Shown: positions 46,367 to 55,171 of the stretch, piece after piece
Layout of the letters: each line of letters opens with the position of its first letter
How positions within the stretch are numbered: position 1 is the first letter of the stretch
NCBI RefSeq assembly: GCF_002844555.1
Contig: NZ_PJNI01000011.1
Span: 52,419 to 116,418 of the forward strand
Length of the DNA: 64,000 bases
Source of the DNA: Brumimicrobium salinarum
GTDB lineage: Bacteria > Bacteroidota > Bacteroidia > Flavobacteriales_D > Crocinitomicaceae
Direction of reading: 5' to 3'
Program-made: the position numbers and the translations under genes
The notes under the pieces: generated by a model
The model's database searches: none
What the model was told of the DNA's origin: nothing
Seen by the model: the letters and a program-made list of their open reading frames with translations, nothing else

Positions 46367-46714
46367 CTACAAGTGCATAAAATCTTTTTTCTTTAAGAGT
46401 TCTTCTTCAGTTTCTCTAAAGTCAGGATCATCTACACAACAGTCTACTGGACAAACAGCTGCGCATTGAGGCTCGTCGTGAAACCCTTCGCATTCAGTAC
46501 ATTTATCTGTTACAATATAATATATATCCATGTCAACGGGCTCCTTTTCCTCCTCTGCATCTGTCTCTTCTCCATTTAAAGTGGTAATCATACCTTTTAG
46601 CGAAGTTCCATCAGACCAAGTCCATTCAGCACCTCCTTCGTAGATTGCATTATTTGGACATTCAGGCTCACATGCTCCACAGTTGATGCATTCGTCCGTA
46701 ATTATTATTGCCAT
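46367..46714 (-). CDS. 4Fe-4S ferredoxin (two clusters)
   Basis: Electron carrier, 115 residues. The first cluster motif near the N-terminus is [13 protein letters not shown]; the second is [20 protein letters not shown], with the long C-x2-C-x8-C-x3-C spacing of this family. A charged insert (EEKEPVDMD) lies between. The order resembles the YfhL/Alvin-type bacterial ferredoxins. It is divergent from the acyl-CoA reductase gene with 72 bases between starts, a neighbourhood I recognise in Bacteroidetes; a link in electron supply is possible but not shown. It has its own promoter box and terminator. Confidence 0.95.
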   Translation of the reverse strand: MAIIITDECINCGACEPECPNNAIYEGGAEWTWSDGTSLKGMITTLNGEETDAEEEKEPVDMDIYYIVTDKCTECEGFHDEPQCAAVCPVDCCVDDPDFRETEEELLKKKDFMHL

Positions 46715-46749
46715 TTTACTACTTTTTAAGCGTTACTTCTATACATTTG

Positions 46750-46757
46750 CAAATATA
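46750..46757 (-). promoter_or_regulatory. -7 box of the ferredoxin gene
   Basis: TATATTTG on the minus strand, 35 bases before the ferredoxin ATG; no -33 TTG at normal spacing. Confidence 0.55.
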
Positions 46758-46786
46758 ATAAACCTTTAGGAAGGTATTTTGTTTTA

Positions 46787-47851
46787 ATGAACTTAAATTT
46801 TTTCAAGGCTATGGACCGCAAAAAGACAATTCACGCTTTATCCATCTTAGGAGATACAATGTTACTTTTGGCAAAAAATGCTGATAAAGAAGCGTATAAC
46901 CCTTTAGTGGCTACTGATTATTATGAAAAGATGCAAACAGCAATCTTGGGCGCGAAGGCACAAAATGGTTGGTTTTCTGAAGATGCTATTCGTGAAAGTT
47001 TACAACAAATTGGCGAGCGACTCAATGAAGAGGAATTGGGGGAATGGGTAAATGCCTATGAAGTGGCGAAAAAGCCCAAATCCGTAGGCCTGATACTCGC
47101 TGGAAATATTCCTATGGTTGGTTTTCATGATGTGCTTTCAACCCTTATTTCAGGTCATAAAGCTCATATTAAATTGTCAAGAGATGATAAAGTGCTAATT
47201 CCTGTCTTTTTGGATATTTTAAAGACCTTGCAACCTGAATTGACTGAGCAAATTCAAATAGTAGACAACTTAAAAAAGGTGGATGCTGTTATCGCTACGG
47301 GAAGTGATAATACAGCACGTTATTTTGAAAAGTATTTTGGACATTTGCCAAGAATTATTCGTAAAAACAGGACTTCTGTTGCCGTTATTACTGGTGAGGA
47401 ATCTAAGAATGAACTGAAAGCCCTTGGGAAAGATATTTTCACCTATTTTGGTTTAGGGTGTAGAAATGTGTCTCACTTGATTTTACCAAAAAACTATAAC
47501 CTAGATTTAATTTTTGAGGCTATTATTGACTATAGTGATGTTATTAATCACAATAAATATGCGAATAACTATGATTATTATAAAGCCATTTTTCTACTCA
47601 ACTTACAGCCTATTTTAGAGAATGGATTTTTATTGACCCGAGAAATAGAAGATTTACATGCGCCTGTTTCTGTATTGCATTACCACTTCTATTCATCAAA
47701 AGATGAGGTTGATGCATATTTGAATCTTCATGCAGAAAAAATTCAAGCGGTTATAGGAAAAGATTATTTGCCTTTTGGAGCTGCTCAATCGCCTGCGCTA
47801 GATGATTACGCAGATGGTGTAAATACTTTAAAGTTTTTGAGTGAATTATAA
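46787..47851 (+). CDS. LuxC-like acyl-CoA reductase
   Basis: 354 residues, related to LuxC and aldehyde dehydrogenases. Seen: VGLILAGNIPMVGFHDVLS (cofactor-binding start of the LuxC domain), GHKAHIKLSRDDKVLIP, VDAVIATGSDNTARYFEKYF, and the probable catalytic Cys in FGLGCRNVSHLILP (near residue 222). LuxC reduces acyl thioesters to aldehydes; here the acyl substrate is unknown, and no other lux genes are present. Length is shorter than LuxC (about 480), lacking some of the C-terminus, as is common for Bacteroidetes members. Divergent from the ferredoxin gene. Confidence 0.88.
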   Translation: MNLNFFKAMDRKKTIHALSILGDTMLLLAKNADKEAYNPLVATDYYEKMQTAILGAKAQNGWFSEDAIRESLQQIGERLNEEELGEWVNAYEVAKKPKSVGLILAGNIPMVGFHDVLSTLISGHKAHIKLSRDDKVLIPVFLDILKTLQPELTEQIQIVDNLKKVDAVIATGSDNTARYFEKYFGHLPRIIRKNRTSVAVITGEESKNELKALGKDIFTYFGLGCRNVSHLILPKNYNLDLIFEAIIDYSDVINHNKYANNYDYYKAIFLLNLQPILENGFLLTREIEDLHAPVSVLHYHFYSSKDEVDAYLNLHAEKIQAVIGKDYLPFGAAQSPALDDYADGVNTLKFLSEL

Positions 47852-47933
47852 ATGTGTGGATGCTATTCTTTAGGAAAGTATCTGATAAGCATTAAAAATA
47901 ATTAGGTGTAAATTATTTCCTATTAATTAATAT

Positions 47934-47941
47934 TATATTTG
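47934..47941 (+). promoter_or_regulatory. -7 box of fabG
   Basis: TATATTTG, 22 bases before the fabG ATG; -33 element not evident. Confidence 0.55.
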
Positions 47942-47963
47942 CTATAAATTGAAAAACTGAGCA

Positions 47964-48710
47964 ATGAAATTATTAGAAGATAAGGTTGTATTGATTACTG
48001 GTGCATCTAGAGGAATAGGAAAGGCTATTGCAGAAAAATGTGTGGCTGAAGGAGCTAAAGTTGCTTTTACTTATTTGTCATCTGAAGAGAAAGCAAATGC
48101 CTTGATTGCAGAGCTTACAAAAGATGGTGGAGAGGTAAAAGGATTCAAATCTAATGCTGCGAATTTTGATGCTGCCCAAAAATTAGTGGATGATGTTATG
48201 GAAGCATTTGGGGCTGTTGATGTTTTGGTGAATAATGCTGGAATTACTCGTGATAACTTACTCATGCGTATGACTGAGGAAATGTGGGACGAGGTAATAA
48301 ACACTAATTTGAAATCCGCATTTAACTTAACAAAAGCTGTGCAACGTCCTATGTTGAAAGCTCGAAAAGGTTCAATCATTAATATGTCTTCTGTCGTTGG
48401 TGTTTCGGGTAATGCTGGACAGTCAAATTATGCAGCTTCAAAAGCGGGAATGATCGGTTTTACTAAGTCTATCGCTCAAGAACTAGGATCGCGTAGTATT
48501 CGATGCAATGCAATTGCTCCAGGTTTTATTGAGACAGAAATGACGGATGTTCTAGACGAGAAAGTAGTGAATGAATGGAGAAATAGTATACCATTAAAAC
48601 GTGGAGGAACTCCTGAAGATGTTGCAGATGCAGTTGTTTTCTTAGGTTCTGATCGATCAGCATATATAACAGGCCAAACCTTAAATGTTTGTGGAGGTAT
48701 GTTGATGTAA
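47964..48710 (+). CDS. fabG: 3-oxoacyl-[acyl-carrier-protein] reductase
   Basis: NADPH-dependent reduction of beta-ketoacyl-ACP in fatty-acid synthesis. SDR motifs are all present: VVLITGASRGIGKAIAEKC (cofactor), DVLVNNAGITRDNLLMRM, the catalytic Ser in INMSSVVGVSGNAG, Tyr-x3-Lys in YAASKAGMIGFTKS, and IAPGFIETEMTDVL. Length 248 is exact for FabG. NNAGITRDNLLMRM is a strong FabG marker. The usual neighbours (fabD, acpP) are absent and fabF lies elsewhere in this window, so fatty-acid genes are dispersed here. Confidence 0.95.
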   Translation: MKLLEDKVVLITGASRGIGKAIAEKCVAEGAKVAFTYLSSEEKANALIAELTKDGGEVKGFKSNAANFDAAQKLVDDVMEAFGAVDVLVNNAGITRDNLLMRMTEEMWDEVINTNLKSAFNLTKAVQRPMLKARKGSIINMSSVVGVSGNAGQSNYAASKAGMIGFTKSIAQELGSRSIRCNAIAPGFIETEMTDVLDEKVVNEWRNSIPLKRGGTPEDVADAVVFLGSDRSAYITGQTLNVCGGMLM

Positions 48711-49096
48711 TGATTATCATGATCTCTCATTTTGCTTTTATCATAAAGTATTTTGATAATTAGTAAGTCTGACAAGATCCTTTCCTTTGGAAAATTCCAA
48801 TTTTATCAAGATTTAGGACGATTGTTAGACAAGGAATTCAATCAAAGCCTGTCTTTATCCACAATACAATTTATTTTGTCATCCTTCGTCAATATAAAAT
48901 ATTAGATTTTTAATTGACGAAGGGTTTATATTGACCCAACTCTGCAGAAATTCAGATTTCAAAAAAGAAATGATAGTTATGGTGAGGGCATACCGTTAAA
49001 AGCGTTTAATTGATTGGCAAAAACCAAATTTTCTTAGATCAACGAAATAAACCAAAAAATACAACGTTCATATAGGGAACTTAAATATAAATGCTT
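48711..49096. other. Gap with overlapping inverted repeats
   Basis: No gene is recognised. An 11-bp inverted repeat (48883-48893 with 48913-48923, ccttcgtcaat/attgacgaagg) overlaps a second 11-bp pair (48888-48898 with 48925-48935, gtcaatataaa/tttatattgac). The left arm can pair with either right arm but not both. The rest is AT-rich with no -7 box. Confidence 0.5.
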
Positions 49097-49246
49097 ATGG
49101 CAAATAGTTACTCTAAAACTGCTCCGGGGATGGTGGAGGATAAACAAGAACCATCAAAAACTACGCTTCAATTCATTCTAAATTATTCAAAGAGTATTGA
49201 AGTCAAAAAGTCAAAAAAAGAATCCTTATTGATTCATTTGAATTAA
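49097..49246 (+). CDS. Small conserved-looking 49-residue protein
   Basis: A short ORF, MANSYSKTAPGMVEDK at the start and ESLLIHLN at the end, 49 residues. The central part TTLQFILNYSKSIEVKKS has the look of a small Flavobacteriia protein family that ends in a hydrophobic tail followed by Asn (from memory, not verified). An in-frame ATG at 49091 would add two residues. It is followed 5 bases later by a strong intrinsic terminator, which supports it being a real transcribed unit. No Shine-Dalgarno site and no -7 box. Function unknown. Confidence 0.6.
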   Translation: MANSYSKTAPGMVEDKQEPSKTTLQFILNYSKSIEVKKSKKESLLIHLN

Positions 49247-49251
49247 AAATT

Positions 49252-49282
49252 AAACTGAAACTGAAAAGTTTCAGTTTTTTTT
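49252..49282. terminator. Intrinsic terminator after the 49-residue ORF (possibly shared with feoB)
   Basis: Perfect 10-bp stem (49252-49261 with 49268-49277, aaactgaaac/gtttcagttt), 6-base loop and a run of eight T's on the plus strand. On the minus strand the stem is followed by an AT-rich stretch, so it may also stop feoB transcription. Confidence 0.85.
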
Positions 49283-49302
49283 GTGGTGTACTTTGAGAGA
49301 AA

Positions 49303-51372
49303 TCAGCCAGCTAGCCAACTATACGTAATCCATGAAGCCAGATAGGCAATTCCTGTAAAAACAATAAATTGAATTCCTGCTATGGTCCAGCTTCCTGTTT
49401 CTTGACGCACAATAGCAATGGTACTCATACATTGCAACGCAAAAACATAGAAGATCAGAAGAGAAAATGCTGTTGCGTAAGAAAATTGAATAGCTTTGAG
49501 TCCTTTTTCATTTTCTTCACCGCCTTCTACACTGTAAATAGTTGACATTGTTCCAACGAAAACTTCTCTTGCGGCAAAAGAGGCTACAATAGCAATTCCA
49601 ATTTTCCAGTCAAATCCCAAAGGTTGTATAACGGGTTCAATAGTTTTTCCCATAATTCCTAAATAGGAGTTTTCTAGCTTTTCGCTGCTCATCTTAGTAT
49701 AAAGCGAATCTGCGTGTATTTCATTTTCTGCAATTAACGCAGTGTATTTTTTATCAATTTGTTCAAAACGATCTCCAGGACCAAAATACGAGAGAACCCA
49801 TAAAATGATCGAAGCAATTAAAATAACTTTACCTGCTTGAACGACAAAGATTTTTCCTTTATTGATGGCGGCATTTAGTGCGTTTCTCAGACTAGGTAAT
49901 TTATAATTAGGCAATTCTAAAATAAAACTACTGTGTCCTCCCTTTTTTCTGAATAAATTGATGATCATAGCTATCAAAAGTGCCACAACAAAGCCCAATA
50001 AATAAAGTCCGAGCATGTATAGTCCTTGAACGCTAATTACGCCCCAAATAAACTCATTAGGAGCGATGAATGAAACCAAAAATACATAAACGGGAAGCCT
50101 TGCAGAACAAGCCATTAAAGGTGTAATGAAAATTGTAATAAAACGCTCTCTTTTATTTTCAATTGACCGCGCTGCCATAATAGCAGGAATTGCACATGCA
50201 AATCCACCTACTAAAGGAATAACAGACTTTCCGTTCATTCCAAAGCGCTTCAGCAACCCGTCAGTCATAAAACTTACCCTTGATAAATAACCAGTGTCTT
50301 CTAAAATTGCTATTAAAGCAAAAAGTATCATAATTTGAGGAACAAAGACTAAAACACCAGCAAGTCCTGCAAAAATACCATCTGTTATAAAGTCTGCAAA
50401 CCATGAATCGGGCAGTAAGTTCCCCACCCAAACACCTAAATCAACAATACCATCATTAATAAAGTTCATTGGATATTCTGCAAAGGTGAAAATAGCTTGA
50501 AATAGAAGAAAGAAAACACCTAAAAAAATGAAAAGCCCCCAAATAGGATGAGTTACATATCGGTCAATCTTGTCTGTAATAGTTTTGTGATTTACTTTCG
50601 TTTGTCGAATATAGAAGTTTTCGCTTGCTGCATTTATTTGTGCAACGCGATCACTAATTTCTAAAATTTCTTCTTTTAAAGGCTCAAAATTATTTGCTTC
50701 AAATTGCGAATTGAGTAAATCAAAATCAGATGCTGGTAAAAGATCGGCTGCATTATTGATTTGCTTAAATAACATATAAGGAGTGCTAGCCTCGAAAAAA
50801 TGTGCTGAATCATTTAGCACAGAATTGTACTTTTCTCTTTTAAATAAAGTTTTATTTGAAGGAGAAATGTCTGTTTCTGCTAAAGAAAGTAAGGTCTTGA
50901 TTCCTTTGTTTTTTCGTGCGGAAATAGTGGTTACAGGAACATCGAAAAATCTAGAAATTTCATTGATCTTTATTTGATCCCCCGATTTCTCAACGATATC
51001 TGCCATATTTATCGCTAAAATTGAAGGAATACCTAACTCGATGACTTGTGATGCCAAGAATAAATTTCGGGCTAGGTTTGTTCCATCAATAACTACGATG
51101 ATTAAATCTGGAAATGAATTGGATTGTGGATTGAGTAAAATATTTTGTACTACCTTTTCATCATCATTTTTTGAAGATAAACTGTATGTCCCCGGTAGGT
51201 CAATTAATTCACATGCCTCTCCATTTTCCAACTTTAATGTGCCAGATCGTTTATCTACGGTTACTCCAGGGTAATTTCCGACTTTTTGATTTAATCCAGT
51301 TAGCAGGTTAAATAAAGAGGTTTTTCCCGAATTGGGATTACCTACTAATGCTATTTTCTTCTTCTTTGTCAT
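49303..51372 (-). CDS. feoB: Ferrous iron transport protein B
   Basis: Inner-membrane Fe2+ importer with a cytosolic GTPase domain. G-motifs: GNPNSGKTSLFN (G1), GNYPGVTVDKRSG (G2), DLPGTYSL (G3), NMAD (G4). A membrane part with two gate domains follows, including MACSARLPVYVFLV and the C-terminal ALQCMSTIAIVRQETGSW. Length 689 from the ATG at 51372; the open frame reaches 51459, but the conserved protein starts MTKKKKIALVGNP, and the region before it (tcacttttgcactg) resembles a promoter. No feoA is adjacent, and I see no obvious Fur box, though one could be missed. Confidence 0.95.
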   Translation of the reverse strand: MTKKKKIALVGNPNSGKTSLFNLLTGLNQKVGNYPGVTVDKRSGTLKLENGEACELIDLPGTYSLSSKNDDEKVVQNILLNPQSNSFPDLIIVVIDGTNLARNLFLASQVIELGIPSILAINMADIVEKSGDQIKINEISRFFDVPVTTISARKNKGIKTLLSLAETDISPSNKTLFKREKYNSVLNDSAHFFEASTPYMLFKQINNAADLLPASDFDLLNSQFEANNFEPLKEEILEISDRVAQINAASENFYIRQTKVNHKTITDKIDRYVTHPIWGLFIFLGVFFLLFQAIFTFAEYPMNFINDGIVDLGVWVGNLLPDSWFADFITDGIFAGLAGVLVFVPQIMILFALIAILEDTGYLSRVSFMTDGLLKRFGMNGKSVIPLVGGFACAIPAIMAARSIENKRERFITIFITPLMACSARLPVYVFLVSFIAPNEFIWGVISVQGLYMLGLYLLGFVVALLIAMIINLFRKKGGHSSFILELPNYKLPSLRNALNAAINKGKIFVVQAGKVILIASIILWVLSYFGPGDRFEQIDKKYTALIAENEIHADSLYTKMSSEKLENSYLGIMGKTIEPVIQPLGFDWKIGIAIVASFAAREVFVGTMSTIYSVEGGEENEKGLKAIQFSYATAFSLLIFYVFALQCMSTIAIVRQETGSWTIAGIQFIVFTGIAYLASWITYSWLAG

Positions 51373-51614
51373 CACAGTGCAAAAGTGATGAAAATATCTT
51401 GGTATCTTAATACCATTTAATTGGTATTTAGAAAGGTTCAAGATAATACTTTCGTACAACTCTTTTCATTATTCACTCCACCAAGTCATTAAAATGGAAT
51501 GTCTATATCTATTTTTTATTTGAAAACAATCCAATTCTCTCATTGTAGTTAAGAAGGTGCTTTGCTCTATTATTCTGACTAAAATGATTATTTTCGCTCA
51601 ACGAATTGAACGTT

Positions 51615-52763
51615 ATGAAGAAAATCATCACCATTATTGGCGCTCGACCTCAAATTATAAAATCTGCCGCATTGTCAAGAGCCATAGCTGAAAAGTATAC
51701 CGATCAGTTAACGGAAGTCTTGGTACACACAGGCCAGCATTACGACGAAAAAATGTCTGAGGTCTTTTTTACTGAGTTGGGATTGAAGCAGCCAGATTAT
51801 AATTTGAACATTGGATCAAATGCGCATGGTCTTCAAACAGCCGAAATGATCATAGGGTTGGAAAAGCTTTTAGTTAAAGAAAAACCTGATGCGATTGTTG
51901 TTTATGGAGATACTAATTCAACTTTGGCTGGAGCTATTACTGGGTCAAAATTGGGGATTCCAATTGTGCACATTGAAGCAGGTTTGAGAAGCTTCAATAA
52001 GTCCATGCCAGAGGAAGTTAACCGCATAATGTGTGACCATGTTTCTACTCTACTTTTTTCGCCAACAGAAACAGGGGTAAAGCATTTAGAAAATGAAGGG
52101 TTTAAATTAGATAACATTGCACCATACAATGCAAATAACCCAAAAGTATATCACAGTGGAGATGTGATGTATGATAATAGTTTATATTTTTCTGAAATTG
52201 CTGCAGAAAACCTCACAACACATCAAGAGTTAGATTTACATTATAAACCTTATTTCTTAGCAACAGTACATCGTGGAGCAAATACCGATGATCCAGAAAA
52301 ATTAAAAGCTATTTTTGATGCGTTCTTGGAAATAATTGAAATATACCCTGATCATCTAATCGTTTTGCCACTTCATCCTAGGACGCATAAATGCATGGAA
52401 AAACATTTTTCGAAGGAATATCATCAGAAAATTAAAAAATGTAAACATTTTAAAATCATTCCGCCTGTTTCATTTTTAACGATTATTTCATTGGAGAAAA
52501 ATTGTGAACTCGTTATTACAGATAGCGGAGGACTTCAAAAAGAGGCTTATTTCTTTAAAAAACCATGTGTGATTCTTCGTCCAGAAACAGAATGGGTTGA
52601 AATAGTTGAGCAAGGAGTTGCCATGATTACAGATGCTGATCAAAACAGAATTGTAAATGGAGTTCGAGCAATGTTAGATATGAAAAATGCAGAATTTCCA
52701 AGTTTGTATGGTGATGGAAAGGCAGCAGAGTTTATAGCTGGTGAGATTTTGGAATGGTGTTAA
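51615..52763 (+). CDS. wecB: UDP-N-acetylglucosamine 2-epimerase (non-hydrolysing)
   Basis: Converts UDP-GlcNAc to UDP-ManNAc for surface-glycan synthesis. Seen: KIITIIGARPQIIKSAAL, VHTGQHYDEKMSEVFF, VYGDTNSTLAGA, HIEAGLRSFNKSMPEEVNR and the late ITDSGGLQKEAYFFKKP, all classic. The start is ATG at 51615; the frame is open back to a TTG at 51606. Length 382 is typical. It lies upstream of a polysaccharide deacetylase and GSCFA gene on the same strand, but 130 bases separate it from them. Because the main polysaccharide operon has no UDP-ManNAc gene, this one could serve either. Confidence 0.94.
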   Translation: MKKIITIIGARPQIIKSAALSRAIAEKYTDQLTEVLVHTGQHYDEKMSEVFFTELGLKQPDYNLNIGSNAHGLQTAEMIIGLEKLLVKEKPDAIVVYGDTNSTLAGAITGSKLGIPIVHIEAGLRSFNKSMPEEVNRIMCDHVSTLLFSPTETGVKHLENEGFKLDNIAPYNANNPKVYHSGDVMYDNSLYFSEIAAENLTTHQELDLHYKPYFLATVHRGANTDDPEKLKAIFDAFLEIIEIYPDHLIVLPLHPRTHKCMEKHFSKEYHQKIKKCKHFKIIPPVSFLTIISLEKNCELVITDSGGLQKEAYFFKKPCVILRPETEWVEIVEQGVAMITDADQNRIVNGVRAMLDMKNAEFPSLYGDGKAAEFIAGEILEWC

Positions 52764-52893
52764 TAAATACATCAGAATAGGTTAATTTAAAACCATTACC
52801 TTATGAATTATGAATATGGTGGGTGCGAAATTATCTCATTTCAATTCATGTGTTTTTACTTTAAATGAATCAAAATAAAATTAATTTTACAGT

Positions 52894-54189
52894 ATGCTTA
52901 CTATTTATGCCGATCAAATATCTCAACGTTTAAGTTATGTATTAACGCTGATTTTCCATGAACGAAATGTGGCATATCAAATTGTTTCTGATCACGATAG
53001 CTTTAAAAAAGCAGCTTTGCCCAAAGTGGCGTATTCTGATGATTCAAGTTTTGAACATTATCCTAAAATTTATCCTTCAACTTTACTTTTTGAAGATAAA
53101 ATTAAAAAACAGATGGTACTTAAATCTGAATGGATGACCCATGAAGTGTTAAGCTTTAATGGAGTGCCTGATATCTTGGCGAGCATATTTTATGTAATCT
53201 CTCTTTATGATGATTATCTGCAGGAAGAAAAAGATCATCACAATCGAAATATCGGATCTCGTTCACTTTTATATAAGATGAATTGGTTGGAAAAATTAAT
53301 GGTGGAAAGATGGAGTGAACAATTCATAGACTTTATTGAACAAGAAAATGGTTGTCAGCTAAAAACACAAGCAATACCTTTTAAAATTGTCCCCACCTTT
53401 GATATTGATAATACTTTTGCATATCGATATAAAAAAGGTGGAAGAAAGTTTTTGAGTATCGGGAAAGACGTCTTAAAAATGAATTTACCTCGGCTAAGAG
53501 AAAGGAAAGCAGTTTTGAGTGGACATAAAAAAGATCCGTATGATACATTTGATCAAATTGAGCGTATTGCAAGAAACGGCTTCGATGTAAAAGTGTTTTG
53601 GTTACTCGGTGATTATGGGAAGTTTGACCGCAACTTAGCAGCGAAAAACTTACACCATCAAAATGTAATCAAACAAACAGATGGTTTTACAGAGGTAGGT
53701 TTACACCCAAGTTATGCTTCAAATGAATCTGAAACCGTTCTGGAAAAAGAAAAACATCAAATAGAAAAAATATTGGTGCGAAAGGTCAATCATTCCCGTC
53801 AACATTTTTTAAAAATAGATTTACCCACCACTTTTGAAAGATTAAGTAATGTTGGTTTTTCTGATGATTACTCACTCGGCTATGCGGATCAGTTAGGTTT
53901 TAGAGCCGGTATTGCTCGACCATTTGTATGGTTTAATTTGAAAGAAAATAAAGTCTCTAATTTAAAATTACATCCTATTTCATATATGGATGGAACATTG
54001 AATGAATATATGGAATTGACGATTGAAGAAGCAGTCAAAACGGTTAGAAACCTCAAAAAAGAAGTAAAAACCTATGGTGGAAACTTTGTAGCGCTTTGGC
54101 ACAATGAAACGATTGGAGATTACGGAAAATGGAAAGGATGGAACGAAGTATTAGCGGAAACTCTAAAAACTGAAGAAATAGATGTATAA
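52894..54189 (+). CDS. Polysaccharide deacetylase family protein (NodB-like)
   Basis: 431 residues. A less-conserved N-terminal domain (1-165; starts MLTIYADQISQRLSYVL, the DUF7033 type) is followed by a NodB-like catalytic domain: the paired acids in VPTFDIDNTFAY, the metal His in EVGLHPSYAS, LPTTFERLSNVGFSDDYS and a late WHNETIGDYG. It probably removes N- or O-acetyl groups from a glycan. There is no signal peptide, so it may act in the cytoplasm, on a precursor or nucleotide sugar. Its end overlaps the start of the GSCFA gene by 8 bases, a tight pair. Confidence 0.82.
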   Translation: MLTIYADQISQRLSYVLTLIFHERNVAYQIVSDHDSFKKAALPKVAYSDDSSFEHYPKIYPSTLLFEDKIKKQMVLKSEWMTHEVLSFNGVPDILASIFYVISLYDDYLQEEKDHHNRNIGSRSLLYKMNWLEKLMVERWSEQFIDFIEQENGCQLKTQAIPFKIVPTFDIDNTFAYRYKKGGRKFLSIGKDVLKMNLPRLRERKAVLSGHKKDPYDTFDQIERIARNGFDVKVFWLLGDYGKFDRNLAAKNLHHQNVIKQTDGFTEVGLHPSYASNESETVLEKEKHQIEKILVRKVNHSRQHFLKIDLPTTFERLSNVGFSDDYSLGYADQLGFRAGIARPFVWFNLKENKVSNLKLHPISYMDGTLNEYMELTIEEAVKTVRNLKKEVKTYGGNFVALWHNETIGDYGKWKGWNEVLAETLKTEEIDV

Positions 54190-55120
54190 GACTAAAGTAC
54201 ATATTGATCAGCATCAATTGATTGATTACTCTTCCAAATATGCTTTTTTAGGAAGTTGTTTTTCTGAACATTTATCCCTTAAGATGATACAGTCGGGTTT
54301 TCAAATTCAAACAAATCCATTTGGTGTTGTGTTTAACCCTATGTCGTTATCAAAAGTATTTTTAGCTTCAGATAAGGAATTAAAAAATTCTATTTTTGAA
54401 AGAAATGATGTTGCATTATCGTGGTTGGCAAACAGTACATGTTTTGCCTATGACCAAGAAGAGCTTTATGCTAAATTAATTAGTCTGCGCAATGATTTTT
54501 TAAATGAACTACGTAAATCAAAGGTGTTGTTTGTGACATTCGGAACAGCATGGGTTTATATGAAAAAATCCTCAGGAGATATCGTAGGAAACTGTCACAA
54601 AGCGGCAAAGAATGATTTTGAAAAGCGGTTATTATCAGTGGACGAAATTACTATTCAATGGAAACATGTCATTGAAAAACTAGAAAATGAGAATAGCATA
54701 AAAGTTATATTTACAGTAAGTCCGGTGCGGCATACAAAAGACGGATTAATAGAAAATTCAAGAAGTAAGGCAATCTTACTCAATGCTGTTCATCAATTAA
54801 AAGACAATTATAAAAATGTGGACTATTTTCCGGCGTATGAAGTAATGATAGATGAAATGCGCGATTATGCGTATTATAAAAAAGATGGCATTCACCCGAA
54901 TGACATTGCTATTGATGAAATATGGAATCGCTTCAAAGTAACATTCTTTACTCCTGAAACAGATGAGATTTGCAAGGAATATGATAAGATTAACATGTTG
55001 TTTGAACATCAATCTATACACCCCGAGTCAACGGCAGCAAAACAGTTTAATCTAAAACGACAGAATAAATGGGAGGCACTTAAGAAGAAGTATCCTTTTT
55101 TAATTCGTAAAAAAAGTTAG
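54182..55120 (+). CDS. GSCFA-domain protein
   Basis: 312 residues, cytoplasmic. Defining motif: FLGSCFSEHLSLKMIQSGF near the N-terminus, followed by NPFGVVFNPMSL. FVTFGTAWVYMKKSSGDIV and TVSPVRHTKDGLIENSRSKA match the rest of the GSCFA family, an SGNH/GDSL-hydrolase-like group, with the GSC serine and a late DGIHPND (Asp/His) as probable catalytic residues. The substrate is unknown. Overlapping translation with the deacetylase suggests they act on the same glycan or lipid-linked molecule. A weak 8-bp hairpin follows the stop (55120-55144). Confidence 0.85.
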   Translation: MYKTKVHIDQHQLIDYSSKYAFLGSCFSEHLSLKMIQSGFQIQTNPFGVVFNPMSLSKVFLASDKELKNSIFERNDVALSWLANSTCFAYDQEELYAKLISLRNDFLNELRKSKVLFVTFGTAWVYMKKSSGDIVGNCHKAAKNDFEKRLLSVDEITIQWKHVIEKLENENSIKVIFTVSPVRHTKDGLIENSRSKAILLNAVHQLKDNYKNVDYFPAYEVMIDEMRDYAYYKKDGIHPNDIAIDEIWNRFKVTFFTPETDEICKEYDKINMLFEHQSIHPESTAAKQFNLKRQNKWEALKKKYPFLIRKKS

Positions 55121-55171
55121 AAAATCAGAGAATGGGTGATTTTCATGACTTTGTTGATCATTCAATACGCC

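Noticed and set aside
51373..51459. 29-residue extension of FeoB
   Set aside because: Conserved FeoB starts with MTKKKKIALVGNP, and the sequence before it resembles a promoter.
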